Numbered from the stretch's first letter, positions 23,032 through 35,702 are shown. The stretch is DNA of 64,000 nt from Linyphia triangularis (GCA_963978545.1 OZ021729.1:14721501-14785500), one strand, 5' to 3'. Numbers and translations are program-made. Notes: generated by a model from the letters alone, not told the origin.

Positions 23032-23211
23032 TCAATATTGAAGTTTCAGCATCACAGCAATTCCCAGTGAACAGACAGCTAGGACCACCTGCGTGTAAAA
23101 CGTATAGTCCGTCCAAGCTGATCCTGGTATAAAATGCATCAGTCCATTACATATCATTATTAAGAGTAGCAGGGTCACGAGACCATTCATCAAAGCAGCT
23201 TTTACATCCAT
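23032..23211 (-). CDS. 59-residue protein with two membrane segments
   Basis: ATG at 23211 to TGA at 23032. Two hydrophobic stretches (NGLVTLLLLIMICNGLMHF, residues 9-27, and TQVVLAVCSLGIAVML, about 41-56) are separated by a short polar loop with GSAWTDYT. The length and hydrophobicity resemble small virion envelope proteins of naldaviruses, and it lies next to PIF-2 on the same strand, but there is no diagnostic motif. Function unknown. Confidence 0.6.
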   Translation of the reverse strand: MDVKAALMNGLVTLLLLIMICNGLMHFIPGSAWTDYTFYTQVVLAVCSLGIAVMLKLQY

Positions 23212-23430
23212 TGGGTATCACTTTACTTTATATTATTCGAGGTGGATTTTAAAAATCTCGTTTGGCACCGTTTCCCCATTTTTTTACGACACTTGCATCA
23301 CCAGTGAGGAAATTGATGCTAATCAGAAAGTCACAAAGGATGGTGCTCACGAGGCAGTAGTTTTCCAATAATCCATTTAAAGAGCGAGCAGGTCCTTCGA
23401 GGTTTGGTCACCGACGCATTTATTTTTTAA
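23212..23430. other. Gap between small membrane gene and PIF-2
   Basis: About 220 bp with no frame I would support. Probably the 3' region of PIF-2 and the leader of the 59-residue gene. Confidence 0.5.
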
Positions 23431-24348
23431 TCACACCACTAGATTATTGATATGAGTGTTCAAATACACGTCTCTATACTTAGACATTGAAATTAAATTT
23501 TTAAAACTTACTACACCTTCGTCTTTTGGGCAATAGAAGAGATCCTTTTTCCAAAACTCATTCGTCATACATTCGACCCGTCCCACCAACCGGTCCTGTT
23601 CAATCCTCGTCTGTTCGGCTACACATTCGGATGTAGGATCCAATGAATATTTATGCTGGTAGACCATACAATCGCACGTACGCGTATCTTTATTCCAACC
23701 CATATTGGGTAACGGTCTCGGAATATCCCGTATACAATAGTCTGGGGAACAGGTAAACGGTAAGGCTTCCACGAGGGGTTTACCCAACTCATCTTTTGAT
23801 TCACACTTGCACTGATATCTAAACTCTTTGTTGGGCAACAGTTCGTAATAATCCTCGATGGCCTCGGCCTTTACCATCAACTTGTTATCCCACAAGTAGT
23901 TTAGATTCGGATCTTGGGCTGCTTCGTATTGACAAGCCGTATCCTCTCTATAAATACTCTCATTGTGGTGAATGCAAGACCATCCCGTTAACGTAAACAC
24001 CGGATAGGTCGTTATTTCATAACATTCTCCTGCTCCTTTCGGCAAACAATACGTTCCGGGTGTCAGCTGACGATCCAAGATGTACATTTTTTCTCCGGGT
24101 TGTATACGATACGGGTCGTACGCATCTCCGTTCGTGCAGTATTCAGAACAGTCACAGGACGTATCCGTAGGGCATTTGAAACCATGAAGAGGACAGAGAG
24201 ACGAGAGCACGGGATTACTCGAAAACCAAGATTCGGGTAAAATGTAATGGTATTTGGACAGTTGAATCCACGGTTTGTAAAATAAATTAAAGATTGTAAC
24301 GAGCAAGAGTAGAATCAAGATCCAAGCAATGTATTGGTTCTTTGCCAT
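23431..24348 (-). CDS. pif-2: Per os infectivity factor 2 (PIF-2)
   Basis: A 305-residue type of envelope protein that in baculoviruses belongs to the PIF entry complex on occlusion-derived virions, needed for infection of midgut cells. Visible features: an N-terminal transmembrane anchor at about residues 9-26 (AWILILLLLVTIFNLFY) and 18 cysteines in an ectodomain whose order and spacing follow PIF-2, with landmarks CDCSEYC, LTPGTYC, GWSCIHH, RYQCKCES, TRTCDCMVY and VECMTNEFW. It is somewhat shorter than baculovirus PIF-2 (about 380 residues). Its first 20 nt overlap, on the opposite strand, the start of the secreted protein gene at 24329. No TATA cassette is present, which fits late expression. 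Confidence 0.88.
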   Translation of the reverse strand: MAKNQYIAWILILLLLVTIFNLFYKPWIQLSKYHYILPESWFSSNPVLSSLCPLHGFKCPTDTSCDCSEYCTNGDAYDPYRIQPGEKMYILDRQLTPGTYCLPKGAGECYEITTYPVFTLTGWSCIHHNESIYREDTACQYEAAQDPNLNYLWDNKLMVKAEAIEDYYELLPNKEFRYQCKCESKDELGKPLVEALPFTCSPDYCIRDIPRPLPNMGWNKDTRTCDCMVYQHKYSLDPTSECVAEQTRIEQDRLVGRVECMTNEFWKKDLFYCPKDEGVVSFKNLISMSKYRDVYLNTHINNLVV

Positions 24349-24697
24349 TGTGTGTCTGCTAATGCTTGCCTTTAATTTAGAACCCGTCCTCGGTCGACCG
24401 TCGCATAACCATTACGCTTTTATTTGGACGCGAGACACTATCCGTCTCCTACATATCTTACCTAGCGACGTGTACGTGTTGGTGGACGGGGCGACTTGTT
24501 ATTTGTACTTGAAGACGGAATCGACCGAAACGTATATTCCTGCCATTCAACTGAATAAGAAACAGCAACGAGATATTTTTCATTATCGTTATGTACTGGA
24601 CTGGATTGAAGACCCTCCCGTCGTCAAGGCCTACTCTCAATCCTCGGCTTCCAACATTGTGAACATTTTAAACGAACTCAACAAGTCCTTGCCTTGA
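24329..24697 (+). CDS. Small secreted or membrane-anchored protein, unknown
   Basis: A 122-residue protein with a strong N-terminal signal sequence (WFFAIVCLLMLAFNLEPVLG, residues 3-22) and a probable cleavage after it. The mature part has a single Cys (GATCYLYL) and a helical C-terminus. It starts head-to-head with PIF-2 (20-bp overlap) and ends tail-to-tail with the next gene (20-bp overlap). Position beside PIF-2 suggests an envelope or entry-related role, but I do not recognise a PIF motif. Confidence 0.75.
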   Translation: MYWFFAIVCLLMLAFNLEPVLGRPSHNHYAFIWTRDTIRLLHILPSDVYVLVDGATCYLYLKTESTETYIPAIQLNKKQQRDIFHYRYVLDWIEDPPVVKAYSQSSASNIVNILNELNKSLP

Positions 24698-25184
24698 TTT
24701 GACGACATTTCTCAAGAAACGTATGATAAGACTTGGGTCCGTAAATGTGGAGATCTGGAAAGGTATTGTTTAAATCCCGTATATGATGATCGGCATATTC
24801 TACATAGTAATGAAACCCAACGTACTGGATCCCGGTGAGTTGAAGGTATAGATGAATCATTTCCATACCCTCTCTAGAAGTAGTGTTACTATGTTGAAAC
24901 TTGACGCGGAAAGGGTAAAGGGGTATGATTGAAATCTCGTGTCGTTGAGCGAGCCGTATGTTATCAAATGTGACAATGAGGAGTCCGACGGCATGAGGAA
25001 CGATTTTGGTCAAAAGAGGAGTGCGTATTTCAAATGAAATAAAGAGAGGCATTTCGCTGTAATATTTCAAGAGTTCTAACCATCGTTCTATAAAATGCTG
25101 CAGCAGATCTGGTTTGTTACAGTAGCGCAAGACTCGAAAGTAAAATTCCGAGACGTGGGACTTGGCAACTTGTATGTCAAACAT
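24678..25184 (-). CDS. Unknown 168-residue protein
   Basis: The ATG at 25184 is the first after the promoter; the frame extends to a TTG at 25226. The protein is rich in aromatic residues and His, with FRVLRYCNKPDLLQHFIERW near the start and GFHYYVEYADHHIRDL near residue 130. No signal peptide or membrane segment. The early-type promoter suggests a regulatory or replication accessory role. No family recognised. Confidence 0.75.
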   Translation of the reverse strand: MFDIQVAKSHVSEFYFRVLRYCNKPDLLQHFIERWLELLKYYSEMPLFISFEIRTPLLTKIVPHAVGLLIVTFDNIRLAQRHEISIIPLYPFRVKFQHSNTTSREGMEMIHLYLQLTGIQYVGFHYYVEYADHHIRDLNNTFPDLHIYGPKSYHTFLEKCRQIKARTC

Positions 25185-25256
25185 GGGAAAGCGGACCTTG
25201 AGGAAAAAAGGCCTTTGAGTCTGCAATATCCAAAAGTAAGAAGTAGATGATGGGAT

Positions 25257-25321
25257 AGCTCTGCACGGGTCGGTGTCTGGAGAGGGAATGAGGCGGTCAC
25301 GGGAAATGGGTTGTATATATA
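25257..25321 (-). promoter_or_regulatory. TATA-Inr promoter with near-DPE
   Basis: TATATATAC from 25321, TCATTC with A+1 at 25289, AGAGCT at 25262-25257 (one mismatch to the DPE consensus). Confidence 0.65.
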
Positions 25322-25428
<107 letters not shown>

Positions 25429-25457
25429 GTATATATAACTTGGGTTCTGAGGTTTGT

Positions 25458-26258
25458 TCAGTCACTGTCAGATGATTCAGAAGAGTACGAGTTTGGGACG
25501 TAGGTTGGATCTTTTTCGAGTTCCTTTAATTCATCAGTGTCTTCCTCGTAGAATCCCATTTCTTCGTCTGAATCTGTATCCAGTAAAGTGGTTTCTTGAT
25601 TTACTTCCGTGGCATCATTTGAATCAAACCGTCCCTCCTCCATCATTGTTTCAACGTCCGTCAAAACCTTTTCCAAAGTATCATTTGCTTGAGTCGAAAC
25701 ATCTGCTGACAAAGTGTTACTTTCAGCCAGTATTTCTCCGCAAAAGCAACAAAACAATGGTGAATGTCTAACCAACTGGTCATAACACCCTCTTTTAAAA
25801 GTTTTCAGAAACTTGTTCAAATTGCACAAACTTTCAGCATGGGGAGGGTCTATGAAACATTTGATTTTTTCATCTGTATGTTGAAAGTCGTTGAAAGCGT
25901 TGGTGGTCATAATCATAATCTCTGCCGACGTGACTTGATTAGTAAGAATCATTCGGGTCGCGTCCCAATCCAAATCTTGTGAGAGAATTTTCAAAAAGTT
26001 TTCGGGGGTCTTGTGAGGATTTGACATAAAACCCAATTCTTTGACATGCTCACCGCGAATTTCAATAGAGTCGCGTCGGTGAAGACATATGGAGATGTTA
26101 ACTTTTCTACTAGTTTTTGGATCTAGAGTCACCATTTGAAGAGTCGTGTCGGGAAGATGGACCAAGACATAGTGTTTTATAAAATCTATGTAAATGGACG
26201 GATGAACGTACACTTTGAAACTGTTTGCCAAGTATTTCGAGACCAACAATGCACTCAT
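25458..26258 (-). CDS. Unknown protein with CxxC pair and acidic tail
   Basis: 266 residues from the ATG at 26258; the open frame to 26348 begins with a TTG in the promoter region. The N-terminal 170 residues look globular. FCCFCGEI near residue 178 may bind metal with other Cys/His. The last 80 residues are acidic and Ser-rich (TDSDEEMGFYEEDTDELKEL, ending SSESSDSD), as in transcription regulators or chaperone-like proteins. Function unknown. Confidence 0.75.
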   Translation of the reverse strand: MSALLVSKYLANSFKVYVHPSIYIDFIKHYVLVHLPDTTLQMVTLDPKTSRKVNISICLHRRDSIEIRGEHVKELGFMSNPHKTPENFLKILSQDLDWDATRMILTNQVTSAEIMIMTTNAFNDFQHTDEKIKCFIDPPHAESLCNLNKFLKTFKRGCYDQLVRHSPLFCCFCGEILAESNTLSADVSTQANDTLEKVLTDVETMMEEGRFDSNDATEVNQETTLLDTDSDEEMGFYEEDTDELKELEKDPTYVPNSYSSESSDSD

Positions 26259-26300
26259 GACGCTGAAGGAAGTAGACGGGAAGACGGAGCAAGAGGAGGT

Positions 26301-26365
26301 GGTTGTTGACTGGGCAGAGGCCGAAGGCAGAATGGGGCCTATGGACAATTTGGGCTCTATATATA
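26301..26365 (-). promoter_or_regulatory. TATA-Inr promoter without DPE
   Basis: TATATATAG from 26365 and CCATTC with A+1 at 26333; no GGACNT at +28. A divergent member of the cassette family. Confidence 0.5.
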
Positions 26366-26370
26366 CTCGT

Positions 26371-29454
<3,084 letters not shown>

Positions 29455-29508
29455 TCAGGGGGTCAGACACTTTATTCAGCATGGAAAATGTATGAGGGAG
29501 GCAGAGAG

Positions 29509-29573
29509 ACGTCCTTCTAGGTCGGGGTCTGGGCAACGACTGAGGACACCTTATGAACAGGGTTGTATATATA
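29509..29573 (-). promoter_or_regulatory. TATA-Inr-DPE core promoter of DNA polymerase
   Basis: TATATATAC from 29573, TCAGTC with A+1 at 29541, GGACGT at 29514-29509. Confidence 0.8.
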
Positions 29574-29574
29574 C

Positions 29575-30065
<491 letters not shown>

Positions 30066-30287
30066 TTACTTGCAGTCTTGCGTCTCTTCATCGCATACTT
30101 CAATGCCCCGGTTCTTATCAATCGGATTCTTTTTCAGAAAAGTACTCTTTCGAGTCTGGCAAATTTCACATTGTCCTTGGAGCATGGGTTGCTGAGATTT
30201 AGACAGTGTGTGTACCAAATTTGTCGTCAACGTTGACTTTCGACACTTTGGACAATAGACCATATGGGTTTCCTTGCAGTCAGACAT
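30066..30287 (-). CDS. Small zinc-ribbon-like protein
   Basis: 73 residues with YCPKCRKST near residue 11 and QCEICQTRKSTF near 40, two CxxC knuckles separated by about 25 residues. This resembles the short viral zinc-ribbon proteins grouped as DUF5679, in which a CVKCRKKT-like knuckle is paired with CxxCGT. Its ATG follows the stop of the 54-residue gene by 1 nt, suggesting a bicistronic mRNA. Role unknown. Confidence 0.7.
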   Translation of the reverse strand: MSDCKETHMVYCPKCRKSTLTTNLVHTLSKSQQPMLQGQCEICQTRKSTFLKKNPIDKNRGIEVCDEETQDCK

Positions 30288-30288
30288 C

Positions 30289-30453
30289 CTACTTGATTTC
30301 TTCAGTTTCTATTTCTTCATTTCCCAGTTCTTCTTCTGGCCTTTTCAATGGCTCGTTTGCCACGAGTGGCTCAGCCGGCAAATCTGACCGAGCCAGCGGT
30401 TCTTCCGTCATCAGCTGTGCATTTTCTAACGGGGTAGTTTCTACAGATTCCAT
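30289..30453 (-). CDS. 54-residue acidic protein
   Basis: ATG at 30453, TAG at 30289-30291, one base before the next ATG. About a quarter of residues are Glu (RPEEELGNEEIETEEIK at the end). AACAAG lies 3 nt upstream of the ATG, a candidate late motif. No family recognised, but the tight coupling to the zinc-ribbon gene and the absence of another use of this space support it. Confidence 0.55.
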   Translation of the reverse strand: MESVETTPLENAQLMTEEPLARSDLPAEPLVANEPLKRPEEELGNEEIETEEIK

Positions 30454-30480
30454 CTCCTTGTTTACCCTAAAAAATCAAGC
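30454..30480. promoter_or_regulatory. 27-bp divergent start region with late-type motifs
   Basis: AACAAG on the minus strand (30457-30462) and ATCAAG on the plus strand (30474-30479) each lie 1-3 nt before an ATG. No TATA box. A compact bidirectional late promoter is inferred. Confidence 0.45.
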
Positions 30481-31488
30481 ATGGAGTACCGACGAGAAAT
30501 TGTGCGTTTGTCGGACGATCGAGGTTTGACGGAGCGAGACATTGCTCGCAGGCTAGACATTTCTCCAGCCACAGTTCATTATTGGTTGGCACGCCGAGGC
30601 CGAGCAGCAGAGACCAAATCAGGTAGACCCCGCGTCACACCATCCAATGTCGATCAAGAGTTGTATGCCGCTTCTCTTCTGGACCCCTTTAAATCTGCGG
30701 TCGATTTACGTCGCGAGTTTACGCTCGCGTGTCATGTCGATACCGTGCGCAACCGTCTCAAAGAAAAAGGTCTCAAGTCACGCACTCCGGCTCGTAAACC
30801 CTTTTTGAGACCCATGCATCGTCAGCTGAGACATACTTTTGCCTTTACGCATTTGCATTGGTCGACGGAGGCGTGGCATCGAGTGGTATTCTCGGACGAA
30901 AAGATTTTTCGAGCTTCTAGTCGAGGTGCTTTGCGCGTCTATCGACCCGTCAAAGGCAGCGACCGTTATGACGAGCAATATCTCGTGCCGTCAACCAATC
31001 CTTCCGATACAGGTCAACCGAGGTTTACAATTTGTGTGTGGATGGCATTTGGAGGTCGGGGACAAGTGCGTGAGTTGCATCGCATCGAACAGCGCACGCT
31101 AAATGCCGATTATTACACCACGCGCGTCCTACCCTCCATTCAAGAAACCCTGACCGAGCACGATTTGATTTTTATGCAAGATTTGTCGTCTATTCACACG
31201 AGTAGATTAACCAATCGTTGGTTGCATGAACAAAACATTAACGTGTTATGGGACTGGCCACCCAAAGGGCCGGACATGAATCCCGTGGAAAATGTGTGGG
31301 CCGTGTTGGTGCGACGCATCGAGGAGAGAACCAGAGGAACGGGACCTGTGAATAGAGACCAACTTTGGGAAAATGTCCAGTATGCTTTCGACTCGTTGGA
31401 GGATAGTTATTTCGATCATTTAATCGATTCCATGTTCCGCCGAGTTCAAACCGTCACTTTGAAACATGGTGGTTGGACGAAATATTGA
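30481..31488 (+). CDS. Tc1/mariner-type DDE transposase
   Basis: 335 residues, full length for the family. The N-terminus has a paired helix-turn-helix (GLTERDIARRLDISPATVHY, residues 16-35). The catalytic triad is visible: VFSDEKIF (Asp near 139), FMQDLSS (Asp near 232) and NPVENVW (Glu near 268), with 35 residues between the second Asp and Glu. The usual Asn after the second Asp is Leu. These enzymes cut and paste DNA between inverted repeats, but I see no terminal inverted repeats. The ATG is 27 bp from a divergent gene, and the 3' end overlaps a convergent gene by 69 bp. Codon use looks like its neighbours. It may be a captured or domesticated transposase rather than a mobile unit. Confidence 0.9.
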   Translation: MEYRREIVRLSDDRGLTERDIARRLDISPATVHYWLARRGRAAETKSGRPRVTPSNVDQELYAASLLDPFKSAVDLRREFTLACHVDTVRNRLKEKGLKSRTPARKPFLRPMHRQLRHTFAFTHLHWSTEAWHRVVFSDEKIFRASSRGALRVYRPVKGSDRYDEQYLVPSTNPSDTGQPRFTICVWMAFGGRGQVRELHRIEQRTLNADYYTTRVLPSIQETLTEHDLIFMQDLSSIHTSRLTNRWLHEQNINVLWDWPPKGPDMNPVENVWAVLVRRIEERTRGTGPVNRDQLWENVQYAFDSLEDSYFDHLIDSMFRRVQTVTLKHGGWTKY

Positions 31489-31824
31489 AAAAGTATCGAG
31501 ATGATATTCAAAAAGAACGACATTGTCGTCCGTCTCTTCAACGTATTTCAACTTGCATGGATTTTTATGTTGAAATTTTAAACACATGGGTTTCAGTTGG
31601 GACCAGATGAGTATATGTATAAAATAGAGATCTTGATCGGGTTCGTAGTCTACTTGTTCAATATCTGGTATAATAGAACGTAAAATCTCGACTCCCTCCC
31701 TACCTTTGAGAACAATGGTGTCTGTCTCGAAGAGGTCTAGAATGAGTTGATATTGTTCGTGTGTGATGGTTTCACATCCTAGCGCAAAGTCGAGCGTTTC
31801 TTTGTCAAAGCGGCTGTAATACAT
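31420..31824 (-). CDS. Unknown 134-residue protein overlapping transposase
   Basis: ATG at 31824 below a perfect early-type promoter (A+1 at 31958). The protein is acidic with ITHEQYQLILDLFETDTIVL near residue 20. Its last 23 codons are antisense to the end of the transposase, so the original C-terminus may have been replaced when the transposase gene arrived. No family recognised. Confidence 0.7.
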   Translation of the reverse strand: MYYSRFDKETLDFALGCETITHEQYQLILDLFETDTIVLKGREGVEILRSIIPDIEQVDYEPDQDLYFIHILIWSQLKPMCLKFQHKNPCKLKYVEETDDNVVLFEYHLDTFSIFRPTTMFQSDGLNSAEHGID

Positions 31825-31925
31825 ACTTTATAACCCAGAGTTTGAGTCAATGATGACCCCCGAGAAAGGTACAAGGAGGGTTGTGTTGTTCCTATGCTAA
31901 GAAAAAATTGGGAGCAGATTGAGGA

Positions 31926-32451
<526 letters not shown>

Positions 32452-33258
32452 TTACGAGCATCCCTCAACCCCTCTTTCCTTCTCATCCAATTCTTCCACC
32501 TTGTTTGCTTGTAAACGCTTATTGCACAAATTCAACAACAGTTCCTTCCCCACTCCTTGCCATTCGCGAAACACATTCACGTACGAGAATCCCAATGCAT
32601 CCAGCATAGCATCGTCTACTTTACGCACGTCCTTGTAATAATTTGCATTGCGGTGCAAAAATCCCTCCACGCACAGTTGTGCCCGATTCGTTTGAGATGC
32701 AATCTCGTCGTTCATCAAAACGTGTTTCAAATCCTGCTTGTATAGTTTTAACAATGCCAGGAATACGACACAAGCCGAATCGGTACCCGTTAAACTCGAC
32801 ACCTCTGGATTCACGTCGATCCAATCGTACATGGAGCGCACTGCTTTAGCGTGGTTGTTATATTCCTGGCGTCGACTTGCAGGATTCCATATTCCCGAGA
32901 CATATTGCTTTAAATCTTTGGCTTCTAATCCGTCAAATCCATCGACGGCTAGCAAACGATACACTTGTCGATGCTTGACATCCTTTCCGTTGGACAACGT
33001 GTTGTGTCGCAACCACTGACCCAGCAATCGTAAACACTCTCCTTCGTCGCGTGGCAAATCTCTGGGTCTTTTTTTCTTGGCGCTCGTCAACAGCAATTGA
33101 ACGAGATTTTCTCGTACTGAGACGTCATGATAATCGTCCAGCACGCGGGGCATATCTAACCAACGAGCCACGTCGCAGAGCACTTGGCGTCGACATTGAC
33201 CCCACGTTGGGTTTTCGCGACTGGTGGCCAGTCTATGAGCCACCAGTCTCTGCAGCAT
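32452..33258 (-). CDS. AVDG-family protein 1, unknown
   Basis: 268 residues from the ATG at 33258, which lies 26 nt inside the end of the preceding gene in another frame (translational coupling is plausible). The centre reads VYRLLAVDGFDGLEAKDLKQ (about 120-139) followed by an AxRSMYDWID segment. The genes at 35942 (LFAVDGFLGSDPKLYV ... RMLYDYVD) and 54645 (ALAAVDGLAS ... RSLYTEL) have the same layout and length, so this is a three-member paralogous family. All are predicted mainly helical. Function unknown. Confidence 0.75.
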   Translation of the reverse strand: MLQRLVAHRLATSRENPTWGQCRRQVLCDVARWLDMPRVLDDYHDVSVRENLVQLLLTSAKKKRPRDLPRDEGECLRLLGQWLRHNTLSNGKDVKHRQVYRLLAVDGFDGLEAKDLKQYVSGIWNPASRRQEYNNHAKAVRSMYDWIDVNPEVSSLTGTDSACVVFLALLKLYKQDLKHVLMNDEIASQTNRAQLCVEGFLHRNANYYKDVRKVDDAMLDALGFSYVNVFREWQGVGKELLLNLCNKRLQANKVEELDEKERGVEGCS

Positions 33259-33658
33259 GCAAGAGGTCGGTAAAGGTGTCTGACGTGATGCACTTGTAGT
33301 GTTTAATGCATTTGGTGTAGGCTTTGGGACAGACGATGACGATATTCTCAACGTCTTTATAGTGGGTTTGTAAAAGATTGTTGACGATCCGTTGCGAAAC
33401 TTTGAGAGACGTGGGACCGAGCTGTTTGACTTCGCCTTTAGTGAAGAGAGTGGCATACTCGACGCGTACTTTATTCTCTTTAAATTTGGAAATGATCCAG
33501 TTGATGGGTTTTTTAGTAATGCGAAGGGCAAACTTGAGATCCTTTTCAACGTTAAAGCCAAACGTGTTGGTCAGTAAGACAATGTAGCGACACTGGTCAA
33601 CGTGGATGCGTTGATTGAGACGTTGTGCTCCTTGCCACTGGGGAAACCGAGCGTCCAT
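33233..33658 (-). CDS. Unknown 141-residue protein
   Basis: ATG at 33658 (the frame extends to a TTG at 33667). Contains YIVLLTNTFGFNVEKDLKFA near residue 26 and VENIVIVCPKAYTKCIKHYK near 108. The start lies 10 bp from the divergent ATG at 33669, and the end overlaps AVDG-family gene 1. No motif recognised. Confidence 0.7.
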   Translation of the reverse strand: MDARFPQWQGAQRLNQRIHVDQCRYIVLLTNTFGFNVEKDLKFALRITKKPINWIISKFKENKVRVEYATLFTKGEVKQLGPTSLKVSQRIVNNLLQTHYKDVENIVIVCPKAYTKCIKHYKCITSDTFTDLLHAAETGGS

Positions 33659-33668
33659 AAAAGACAAG

Positions 33669-34037
33669 ATGGATCGAAAGACGAGAGCGTTTACTTCAAA
33701 ACAGCTTCAAGAAATTCGAAAACAAGTTGTAGAGTATAAAAATACAGACGAACTGTCCCTCTTGGTTTACTTGTTGCTGGAGACTCGGTTGAAGGTGACG
33801 GACCTCTTGGGTTGGTTTAATAGAGATCCAGGAAGACGCAGAGACTATCTAAAGACCCAACCACAGTACCTTGAAGATTATACCAACGTCCCCGTATTAT
33901 TTCCCAAGACGCACCACGCCTATTTGATTCAATGGAAAAAAGCTTGCAAATCTTGGCTTGGAAAGGAGGGATGTACATTTGAGATGTTGAAACGCAAACC
34001 GGAAGACGAGACGCCCGATTCTCTAGTAATAAATTGA
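33669..34037 (+). CDS. Unknown 122-residue basic protein
   Basis: ATG at 33669, with GACAAG immediately before it. LSLLVYLLLETRLKVTDLLGW (about residues 30-50) recalls the helical segment that carries the first catalytic Arg of tyrosine recombinases (T-G-L-R), but the Arg is Lys here and no HxxR or Tyr follows, so a recombinase is not supported. The rest is basic, with TFEMLKRK near the end. Confidence 0.65.
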   Translation: MDRKTRAFTSKQLQEIRKQVVEYKNTDELSLLVYLLLETRLKVTDLLGWFNRDPGRRRDYLKTQPQYLEDYTNVPVLFPKTHHAYLIQWKKACKSWLGKEGCTFEMLKRKPEDETPDSLVIN

Positions 34038-34137
34038 TTTTTAAATGGGAGAATGACGCTGCTAAAAGTATACAGTGTAGTTTTCAAAATATATTCAAAG
34101 TAGGTTGAAAGAAGATCATGATGCAGGAGAGAGGAAG

Positions 34138-34202
34138 AGTTGTGTACGCGTCGGTGGCTGAGTGAAGACTGAGCTCGACGCAGAATTTGGGTCATATATA
34201 TA
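34138..34202 (-). promoter_or_regulatory. TATA-Inr promoter, antisense to the 33669 gene
   Basis: TATATATAT from 34202 and TCAGTC-like TCAGTCT with A+1 at 34170; no DPE. The next minus-strand ATG (33658) is more than 500 nt away across an opposing gene. Confidence 0.5.
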
Positions 34203-34204
34203 CC

Positions 34205-34322
<118 letters not shown>

Positions 34323-34420
34323 TTATACATTGCTATTTTGAAAATTTGCGAGCTACCACAGAAATCTTTTGCAATTTTGGATATGTTATATTACTAGTCT
34401 CAGTTTTTTTCAAACCCTCT

Positions 34421-35542
34421 TTATTCTCTTACCTTTTGCTTCAATTTCTTTTGTACACTACCAGAAGGTTCGTTCGAGACATGATCCATCTCCACCATTC
34501 CCTCTACTTGAGGTAAAAGAGCAAACCCTGATCCAGTTCCTTCATTAAACTGCTGTCCAAAAAATATTTTGTCGGCAGACGTTGTTACATCATACCGTGT
34601 TGCCCGTTCAGGACCCGTGCACAAGCGAGCATAGTTTTTCTTGGGAGCTTCAAAGCTCAACACTTCGATGGGTGACCTCTCTTGATTCTTGGCCAATCCT
34701 TCTCGCGTCAACGGTAGAGCTTGTCCGCTCCGACACTGGTATTTGCACACCGCCAACACATCTTTTTCGTAAACAGAGTTGACGTTGGTAAAGAGTTGTC
34801 GACGCAGTAGCTGAACCATATTGAAAAAATGACAGACTATACCACATTGTTTCAACAAGTTTCGAATGTCGCTGAACGCAACGACTTTTCTCATGTCTAA
34901 GCGTTGTAGTAATTCCGTCAGCTGAGCAGCAGACTGATACAAGATTCGAAGTCCCCTCTGGTCTTGGACCAACACGTATTGAAACGTATTGACGTACACG
35001 TGTTGCCCTTGTTTATTCTCTGCTTTGTTAAAATCCCCTCCACGACGCAAATAACCAGCTTCGGGAAGTCGTTCCCACAATTCTTTGAGGTCGTATTCTT
35101 TCACAAAAACGGTGGAGTACTCATGGCGCATGGCAAGTTCAAACACTTGCGATTGTGTGGTGAATATATTGAGCTCGTACAGTAGTTCCTTGCTGACGTT
35201 ATAAGACGAGGGTCCATCGTGGAGGGAGGAGCGTAAATGTTTACTGTCTAGCGTTCCTTGGGTATCGGACCGAGTGATACGACACGTCAGTTGGATTCCG
35301 TAAGCGTCTCCTGGTTGAGGAAAATTTTTTCGGATGGCTTTGACAAATTCCAAGCAAAAAATGGGAATGTTTTCCGAGTACTCGTTAAAGACGTTCAAAT
35401 CGGAAACGGAATGTTCCAAGTGCTCTTGAAAGAATAAAATGATGGATTTGAGAGAATGAGGACGAATCAGGTCAAGAATTTTCTGATGAATGTCGGGACG
35501 ATGGTATTGAACATATGAAAATAAAGTGTTTGCCGCGTGCAT
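34421..35542 (-). CDS. Unknown 373-residue protein
   Basis: ATG at 35542. A well-formed globular-looking protein without transmembrane segments. Notable stretches are SIILFFQEHLEHSVSDLNVF near residue 33, KVVAFSDIRNLLKQCGIVCH near 220 and GQQFNEGTGSGFALLP near 325; the tail is basic (QKKLKQKVRE). I looked for the NADFDGD motif of the LEF-9 polymerase subunit and did not find it. Two stacked promoter cassettes lie upstream (35638-35805). Confidence 0.75.
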   Translation of the reverse strand: MHAANTLFSYVQYHRPDIHQKILDLIRPHSLKSIILFFQEHLEHSVSDLNVFNEYSENIPIFCLEFVKAIRKNFPQPGDAYGIQLTCRITRSDTQGTLDSKHLRSSLHDGPSSYNVSKELLYELNIFTTQSQVFELAMRHEYSTVFVKEYDLKELWERLPEAGYLRRGGDFNKAENKQGQHVYVNTFQYVLVQDQRGLRILYQSAAQLTELLQRLDMRKVVAFSDIRNLLKQCGIVCHFFNMVQLLRRQLFTNVNSVYEKDVLAVCKYQCRSGQALPLTREGLAKNQERSPIEVLSFEAPKKNYARLCTGPERATRYDVTTSADKIFFGQQFNEGTGSGFALLPQVEGMVEMDHVSNEPSGSVQKKLKQKVRE

Positions 35543-35637
35543 TGATAAAAGTTGGAAAAAATACCCTTAATGATTAAATTCAGAAAGTACAACCCTCATG
35601 TATCGGGTATTGATTTGTCAGGAAGGAGCAAGTAGGG

Positions 35638-35702
35638 AGGGCCGTTCTGGATGAGGTCTGAACACCGACTGAGAAAATGTCAGGAATCGGGACCAGGGCC
35701 CA
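35638..35702 (-). promoter_or_regulatory. Decayed inner promoter cassette
   Basis: Keeps TCAGTC (A+1 at 35670) and GGCCCT at +28, but the TATA box has been replaced by the joint with the outer cassette. Confidence 0.5.

Noticed and set aside
33669..34037. Tyrosine recombinase (VLF-1-like)
   Set aside because: Only one helix resembles the first motif, the catalytic Arg is Lys, and no HxxR or Tyr motif follows in 122 residues.
34421..35542. LEF-9 polymerase subunit
   Set aside because: The diagnostic acidic metal-binding motif (NADFDGD type) is absent.
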